From Subdoligranulum sp. (GTDB lineage: Bacteria; Bacillota; Clostridia; Oscillospirales; Ruminococcaceae): a DNA stretch of 64,000 nucleotides. Below are positions 59,656-64,000 of this stretch, piece by piece. Within the stretch, counting starts at the first letter, position 1, and each line of letters starts with the position of its first letter. The stretch spans positions 62,001-126,000 of the forward strand of contig SFIE01000002.1 in the NCBI GenBank assembly GCA_004555405.1. The letters are read 5' to 3'. The notes beneath the pieces were generated by a model, which was not told where the DNA came from, did no database searches, and saw nothing but the letters and a program-made list of their open reading frames with translations. Position numbers and translations under genes: made by a program.

Positions 59656-60768
59656 TCAGCCGTCAAAGCTGTTGACCGCCTCGATCACGGCTTGGATCTG
59701 TGCATCGGTCATGCCGTAATACAGGGGCAGGCTCAGCTGGGTGCGGCTGATCTTTTCGGCCTCCGGCATACTGCCTGCGGAAAGGTGCAGCCCCTCATAG
59801 GCGGGCTGCAGATGCACCGGAATGGGATAGTGCATATTGCTGCCGATGCCCCGTGCGGCCAAATGGGCGGCCAGTGCATCGCGGCTTTCGCAGCGAACGG
59901 CAAAAATATGATACACATGCTCGCAGCCGGGGGCCTCGGCCGGAAGCTGCACCAGCGGATTGTGCATACCGCGGCGATACAATTCCGCCACGCGGCGGCG
60001 CTCGGCGTTCATGCGGTCAAGATGCGGCAGCTTGGCAGAAAGAAACGCAGCCTGCAGTTCGTCCAAACGGCTGTTCTGGCCCATATAAATATGGTGATAT
60101 TTGCGGTCGCTTCCGTAGTTGCCCAATTCGCGGATCTTTTGGGCCAGTGCGGCATCGTTGGTCACCACGCAGCCGGCATCGCCCAGCGCGCCCAGATTTT
60201 TTCCGGGGTAAAAGCTGAAACCGGCAGCAGCGCCCAGCGTGCCCACGCGGCGGCCCTTATAGCGTGCGCCCTGCGCCTGTGCGGCATCCTCAAACACCTG
60301 CAGGCCATGCCGCTGTGCGATCTCGCAAATGGGGTCCATATCAGCGGGCTGGCCGTACAGATGCACCGGCAGGATGGCCTTGGTGGCCGGGGTGATCTTT
60401 TCCTCGATTTTGGCAGGGTCAATGTTGAAGGTGGCGGGGTCAGGGTCTGCCAGCACGGGGGTGGCCCCGGCATACGAAACCGCCAGCGCCGTGGCAATAA
60501 AGGTGTTGGCAGGCAGGATCACCTCATCGCCTGCGCCGATGCCGCTGGCCTTTAAAATCAGGGTCAGCGCATCCAAACCGTTGCCGCAGCCGATGCAGTA
60601 GTTCACACCGCAGTATTCGGCAAAGGCTTTTTCAAAGGCTGCATCTTCTTTGCCTTCAATATACCAGCTGGCCGTATACACGCGCTCAAAGGCGGCGCGC
60701 AGGTCCTGGTCCAGCTCATGCTCCATGGGCAAAAAAGAAACAAAAGGTACTTTTACCTGATCGGGCAT
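59656..60768 (-). CDS. DegT/DnrJ/EryC1 sugar aminotransferase
   Basis: 370 aa. The PLP lysine lies in FSFYPGKNLGALGDAG near 187; ILPANTFIATALAVSYAGATPVLADPDP, PVHLYGQPADM and VFEDAAQAQGA are family blocks. It most resembles FdtB/QdtB-type enzymes that aminate dTDP-3-keto-6-deoxyhexoses, which fits the ketoisomerase next to it. AGGAGG precedes the ATG. It starts 11 bases after lysA. No dTDP-glucose synthase or dehydratase (rmlA, rmlB) is in the window, so the sugar precursor would come from elsewhere. Confidence 0.92.
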   Translation of the reverse strand: MPDQVKVPFVSFLPMEHELDQDLRAAFERVYTASWYIEGKEDAAFEKAFAEYCGVNYCIGCGNGLDALTLILKASGIGAGDEVILPANTFIATALAVSYAGATPVLADPDPATFNIDPAKIEEKITPATKAILPVHLYGQPADMDPICEIAQRHGLQVFEDAAQAQGARYKGRRVGTLGAAAGFSFYPGKNLGALGDAGCVVTNDAALAQKIRELGNYGSDRKYHHIYMGQNSRLDELQAAFLSAKLPHLDRMNAERRRVAELYRRGMHNPLVQLPAEAPGCEHVYHIFAVRCESRDALAAHLAARGIGSNMHYPIPVHLQPAYEGLHLSAGSMPEAEKISRTQLSLPLYYGMTDAQIQAVIEAVNSFDG

Positions 60769-60779
60769 AGGGGGCCTCC

Positions 60780-62054
60780 TTATTTTTTAAAGAACGGCGT
60801 AAAGTCAAAGGTGGCAAAATAATCGGCAGGCGTTTCGGCGCGGCGGATCAGCTGATGCGAGCCGTCCTCACGCAAAAGTACCTCGGCGCTGCGCAGCTTG
60901 CCGTTGTAGTTGTAGCCCATCGAGAAGCCATGCGCACCGGTATCGTGAATGTAAACGATGTCGCCCTTTTCCATTTCGGGCAGCATACGGTCAACAGCAA
61001 ATTTATCGTTGTTTTCGCACAGGCCGCCGGTCACATCATACTTATGGTCGCAGGGGGCGTTTTCCTTGCCCAGCACCGTGATGTGATGGTATGCGCCGTA
61101 CATGGCAGGGCGCATCAGGTTGGCGGCGCAGGCATCCAGGCCCACATATTCCTTGTAAATGTGTTTAAAGTGCAGCACCTTGGAGATCAGCGCACCGTAG
61201 GGGGCCAGCATAAAGCGGCCCAGCTCGGTGAAGATCTTCACATCGCCCATGCCGGCGGGCACAAGAATCTCCTCAAACTGTTTGCGAACGCCCTCGCCAA
61301 TGGCCATGATATCGTTGGCGGGCTGCTCGGGGCGATAGTCTACGCCTACGCCGCCGGAAAGATTGATAAAGGCAATGTGCGCACCGGTGGCCTTGTGCAG
61401 GCGCACAGCCAAACGGAACAAAATTCCGGCCAGAGCGGGATAGTACTCGTTGGAAACGGTGTTGCTGGCCAGAAAAGCGTGAATGCCAAAGTGCTTGGCA
61501 CCCTTGGCCATCAGCTTTTTATAGGCTTCGACCATTTGCTCCTCGCTCATGCCGTACTTGGAGTCACCGGGGGTGTCCATCACCTGAAACCCCTCTTTGC
61601 TTTCGCCCAGCGTAAAGGTTCCGCCCGGGTTATAGCGGCAGCAGATGGTTTCGGGAATACCGGCCACTTCCTCCAGAAATTCCACATGGGTCAGATCGTC
61701 CAGATTGATATTGGCATGCATCTGATAGGCCTTCTGCATATCCTCAACAGGCGTATCGTTGCTGCTGAACATAATATCGCTGCCCGTAAAGCCGCAGGCC
61801 TCGCTGAGCATCAGCTCGGTGTAGCTGCTGCAGTCCACACCGCAGCCTTCCTCCTGCAGGATCTTCAGCAGATAGGGGTTGGGGGTGGCCTTTACGGCGA
61901 AGTACTCTTTGTAGCCTTTGTTCCAGCTGAAAGCTTTGTTCAGTGCGCGTGCACGCTCACGAATGCCTTTTTCGTCGTATACATGAAACGGCGTGGGCAC
62001 ATCGCGAATGATGGCCTCGGCCTGTGCCTTGGTTAAAAACGGTTTCTTTTCCAT
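60780..62054 (-). CDS. lysA: Diaminopimelate decarboxylase-type PLP enzyme
   Basis: 424 aa. Fold III PLP decarboxylase: YFAVKATPNPYLLKIL near 52 carries the PLP lysine, GGVGVDYRPEQP the glycine loop, and the C-terminal VTGGLCENNDKFAVDR holds the substrate cysteine and glutamate region. It removes the D-carboxylate of meso-diaminopimelate to give lysine. Start 62054 has AAGAGGG upstream; 62078 is an alternative. It heads an operon with the amino-sugar genes, an unusual partnership. Within the wider family, related enzymes act on other diamino acids, so lysine synthesis is likely but not certain. Confidence 0.85.
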   Translation of the reverse strand: MEKKPFLTKAQAEAIIRDVPTPFHVYDEKGIRERARALNKAFSWNKGYKEYFAVKATPNPYLLKILQEEGCGVDCSSYTELMLSEACGFTGSDIMFSSNDTPVEDMQKAYQMHANINLDDLTHVEFLEEVAGIPETICCRYNPGGTFTLGESKEGFQVMDTPGDSKYGMSEEQMVEAYKKLMAKGAKHFGIHAFLASNTVSNEYYPALAGILFRLAVRLHKATGAHIAFINLSGGVGVDYRPEQPANDIMAIGEGVRKQFEEILVPAGMGDVKIFTELGRFMLAPYGALISKVLHFKHIYKEYVGLDACAANLMRPAMYGAYHHITVLGKENAPCDHKYDVTGGLCENNDKFAVDRMLPEMEKGDIVYIHDTGAHGFSMGYNYNGKLRSAEVLLREDGSHQLIRRAETPADYFATFDFTPFFKK

Positions 62055-62139
62055 GAATTTGTACCCTCTTCTTTCCATTGATATTCCCGGCGGGCAAAAT
62101 GCCGCAGATGATCAGAATCAAAATTGATATATATCTTTA

Positions 62140-62168
62140 AGTATAAGACAATATCGCTATTCTGACAA
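62140..62168 (-). promoter_or_regulatory. Promoter of the lysA operon
   Basis: On the minus strand TTGTCA (62168-62163), 17 bases, TATACT (62145-62140). Confidence 0.7.
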
Positions 62169-62235
62169 GCTTTTTCGCCTGCTTTTGGTGCTGAAAAACA
62201 AAGCCGGGGCATAAAATGCCAGTGAAACGGTGCAT

Positions 62236-62276
62236 GGGCGGCAGGCCCTTGGGCCGGGCCTGCCGCCCAAGGGCCT
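62236..62276 (+). promoter_or_regulatory. Two mutually exclusive hairpins
   Basis: GGGCGGCAGGCCC (62236-62248) pairs perfectly with GGGCCTGCCGCCC (62256-62268). AGGCCCTTGGGC (62243-62254) pairs perfectly with GCCCAAGGGCCT (62265-62276). The two stems share bases and cannot coexist. The site lies 60 bases before the GNAT start and upstream of the divergent lysA promoter. Confidence 0.7.
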
Positions 62277-62335
62277 GAAAAACCGAAAAAACAACACGGC
62301 AAGGCGATAAGGCATGGCCAAAAGGGGGGCTTTGT

Positions 62336-62824
62336 GTGCGGATCATAACAGAACTTGCCTCGGCAGGGGAGCTTGGTGCGCTGATGCAGATCGAGAATGC
62401 GTGTTTTCCACCGACCGAGCGCTGCACACCTGCCATGATGAAAGCGCGCCTGCAGCAATTTCCCGAATGGTGCCTTACGGCCCGGCGGGGCGGCAGCATC
62501 GTGGGCTTTATTCACGGAATGAGCATTGGGCAGCCCGCTGTGCAGGATGCCTTTTATTATATTCCCGCACTGCACAGGCCCGGCGCCTCGTGGCAGTGCG
62601 TGCTGGGGCTGGCGGTAGCGCCCGCATTTCGCGGCAAGGGGGCAGCGCACAGCCTGATGAAGGCCTATGCTGCCAAGGCCCGCAAAGCCCGCAAACAGGG
62701 GATCGTGCTGGCCTGCCGGGCAGAGAAACAGGCGTTTTATGAGCACATGGGCTTTGTGTGCGCCGGAATTTCACAAAGCCGATACGGCGGGGGCGTTTGG
62801 CTGGATATGGTGCAGCGCTTTTAG
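62336..62824 (+). CDS. GNAT family N-acetyltransferase
   Basis: 162 aa. VLGLAVAPAFRGKGAAHSLM is the acetyl-CoA binding loop (RGKGAA), and AEKQAFYEHMGFVCAG the C-terminal strand and helix. IENACFPPTERCT resembles the N-terminal part of arylalkylamine-type and RimI-like enzymes. A GTG start at 62336 is set by AGGGGGG six bases upstream. Substrate unknown. Its leader contains the alternating hairpins. Confidence 0.88.
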   Translation: MRIITELASAGELGALMQIENACFPPTERCTPAMMKARLQQFPEWCLTARRGGSIVGFIHGMSIGQPAVQDAFYYIPALHRPGASWQCVLGLAVAPAFRGKGAAHSLMKAYAAKARKARKQGIVLACRAEKQAFYEHMGFVCAGISQSRYGGGVWLDMVQRF

Positions 62825-62942
62825 CCTGCCCTGCGGGCTGTGATATTGGAGATTGCGCATCCGCAAAAAATAGGGTAATATAAAAAGGCATTGCGCCAAG
62901 CCGACGGAAGGCGCGGCACCTAAAAAAGCAGGAGTAAAACCA

Positions 62943-63365
62943 ATGGATGATAAAGAGTATTTTTCGTTTCACAACTGGCCGGGCCTTGTGCTGAAGCACA
63001 GCGAACAGGGCTATGCCGAGCTGGAAATGCCCATGCTGAAGGAATATTTAAATCGGGGCGGGCGGCTGCACGGCGGCTTTTTGTATACGCTGGCCGATAT
63101 GACGGCGGGCACCGCCGTGATGAGCTATGGCCACCGCACCACCACCGTGAGCGGCAGCATGGATTATCTGCGCCCGGGCATCGGTGTGGAAATGCTGCAT
63201 TCCCACGGGCGCGTGGTGAAGCACGGCAGCACGCTGAGCGTGGTAGAGGTGGAAATACTGGATCAGAACGAAACGCTGATCGCCACAGCCCACATGACCT
63301 TTTTTAATTTTGATGAGCCCATTCCGGGCAAGCTGGAAGACCGATTTATACCCATTGCGGACTGA
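62943..63365 (+). CDS. PaaI-type hotdog thioesterase
   Basis: 140 aa. A single hotdog domain with the signature RGGRLHGGFLYTLADMTAGTAV, in which the G-G-x-x-x-x-L-A-D helix lines the active site. SGSMDYLRPG and the C-terminal strands complete the fold. PaaI-type enzymes hydrolyse acyl-CoA or aryl-CoA esters. AGGAG lies before the ATG. It is 118 bases from the GNAT gene and ends at a shared terminator. Substrate unknown. Confidence 0.9.
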   Translation: MDDKEYFSFHNWPGLVLKHSEQGYAELEMPMLKEYLNRGGRLHGGFLYTLADMTAGTAVMSYGHRTTTVSGSMDYLRPGIGVEMLHSHGRVVKHGSTLSVVEVEILDQNETLIATAHMTFFNFDEPIPGKLEDRFIPIAD

Positions 63366-63373
63366 AAAACAAA

Positions 63374-63417
63374 AACTGCAGGGCCGACCGTAAAGTCATA
63401 AGCCCTGCAGTTTTGTT
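63374..63417. terminator. Bidirectional terminator
   Basis: AAAACTGCAGGGC and GCCCTGCAGTTTT arms, TTTTG on the plus side and A-run on the other. Confidence 0.9.
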
Positions 63418-63890
63418 TTGAGGCTGTGAAAAATCCGGCTTGCTGCCGCCAGAAGCAGAATACCCGCCAGTGCCCCCAGCACATCCAGTGCCACATCACG
63501 CATTTCGCAGCTGCGGCCCGGCACAAAATACTGGTGCCATTCATCGCAGGCCGCTGCAGCTGTGCAAAACACAAGCGGCAGGGCGAAATGCTGCGCCCGG
63601 GGGCCAAGGGGGCTTAGGGGGGCAAGCAGGCGGCAAAACGCCGCGCAAAGCCCGCCCAAAAGCAGATAAATATAGGTGTGGGCCCATTTGCGCACGGCCT
63701 GCTGGGCACCCAGCAGCCCCAGGCCCGGCGTGAGGCTGTTTAACCCTTTTTGCTGCAGATCGCTTTGCACGGCCTGAGAAAGGGCGTTGCTCTGCGGCCC
63801 GGGCTGGGCGGAGAAAAACCAGATGAGCGCCAACAGGCCCGCTATGAGAAGGCCCACCAAAACGGCGGCGGCTTTTCGTTTGGCTGTCAT
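63396..63890 (-). CDS. VanZ family membrane protein
   Basis: 164 aa, four to five membrane segments. VRKWAHTYIYLLLGGLCAAF and CDEWHQYFVPGRSCEMRDVALDVLGALAGI are the VanZ-like domain signatures; the (K)xxH and D-E-xxQ residues are present. VanZ itself gives low-level teicoplanin resistance, but most chromosomal homologues have unknown roles. ATG 63890 follows AAAGGAG. The stop codon lies inside the shared terminator hairpin. Confidence 0.9.
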   Translation of the reverse strand: MTAKRKAAAVLVGLLIAGLLALIWFFSAQPGPQSNALSQAVQSDLQQKGLNSLTPGLGLLGAQQAVRKWAHTYIYLLLGGLCAAFCRLLAPLSPLGPRAQHFALPLVFCTAAAACDEWHQYFVPGRSCEMRDVALDVLGALAGILLLAAASRIFHSLKTKLQGL

Positions 63891-64000
63891 ACAAGGCTCC
63901 TTTCCTGCGGCAGACTTATGATTGCAGCGGCCAAAGAACAAAGTTATTTTGCAGCAAAATCATAGATAACACTATATCATTATCCAGCGAAAATTTCCAG

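Noticed and set aside
1..64000. CRISPR array, prophage or defence island
   Set aside because: No regularly spaced identical repeats, no cas, integrase, terminase, restriction or other recognised defence genes are visible.

Overview
The window is a compact stretch of bacterial chromosome, GC-rich, with strong G/C preference at third codon positions, short intergenic gaps and canonical AGGAGG-type ribosome binding sites. The gene content (ECF riboflavin transporter under an FMN riboswitch, metK under a SAM-I riboswitch, 2-hydroxyglutaryl-CoA dehydratase-type activase, hybrid cluster protein, ThyX, DUF3048 lipoproteins, SpoIIE, DUF2974) points to an anaerobic Firmicute of the Oscillospiraceae/Ruminococcaceae, in the neighbourhood of Faecalibacterium, Gemmiger and Subdoligranulum. 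That placement is inferred from gene content and style; no rRNA gene is present to confirm it. Layout: 1-4.0 kb holds the start of an unknown membrane protein, a CYTH protein, a leucine-rich-repeat protein and glnS. 4.4-8.7 kb is a two-gene CoA-dehydratase activase/reductase-like operon with an elaborate upstream region. 8.7-18.3 kb is a housekeeping mixture (DUF2156, exonuclease, DegV, SGNH hydrolase, CoA-type Nudix, flavodoxin, RlmD, GGDEF). 18.4-23.6 kb has hcp and the glycerol operon glpK-glpF. 23.7-29.2 kb has a Ca2+/Na+ exchanger, a cytidylate-kinase-like gene, a DUF2974 hydrolase, an MscS channel and FMN-riboswitch-ribU. 29.3-42.3 kb runs in one direction: SAM riboswitch-metK, recD2-comF, mreB, pcrA-thyX-tmk-GNAT, mltG-U32 peptidase. 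42.5-50.9 kb has an EamA transporter, a phosphatase, an XRE regulator, an AbrB-type regulator, trpS, gltX and spoIIE. 51-57.5 kb has tRNA-Lys, an acyltransferase-3 gene, three consecutive DUF3048 lipoproteins, a small membrane protein, and tRNA-Gln and tRNA-Pro. 57.9-64 kb has a two-gene ThrE-type exporter, a lysA-aminotransferase-ketoisomerase operon, a GNAT gene, a thioesterase and VanZ. The most unusual signal is not a gene but a dispersed element: at least eight copies or pieces of an imperfectly palindromic sequence, about 174 bp when complete, with terminal inverted repeats starting AGGCAA and TA dinucleotides at most intact ends. This is what a mariner/IS630-type MITE looks like. Three copies sit so that the flanking TA plus the first base of the element forms the TAA stop codon of the adjacent gene, and one lies in the probable 5' leader of rlmD. 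A second, unrelated fold-back element sits beside one copy upstream of glpK. No CRISPR array, prophage, transposase gene or obvious defence island is visible. Most of the window is ordinary chromosome, so the findings are mainly about repeats, leaders and a few unusual gene pairings.
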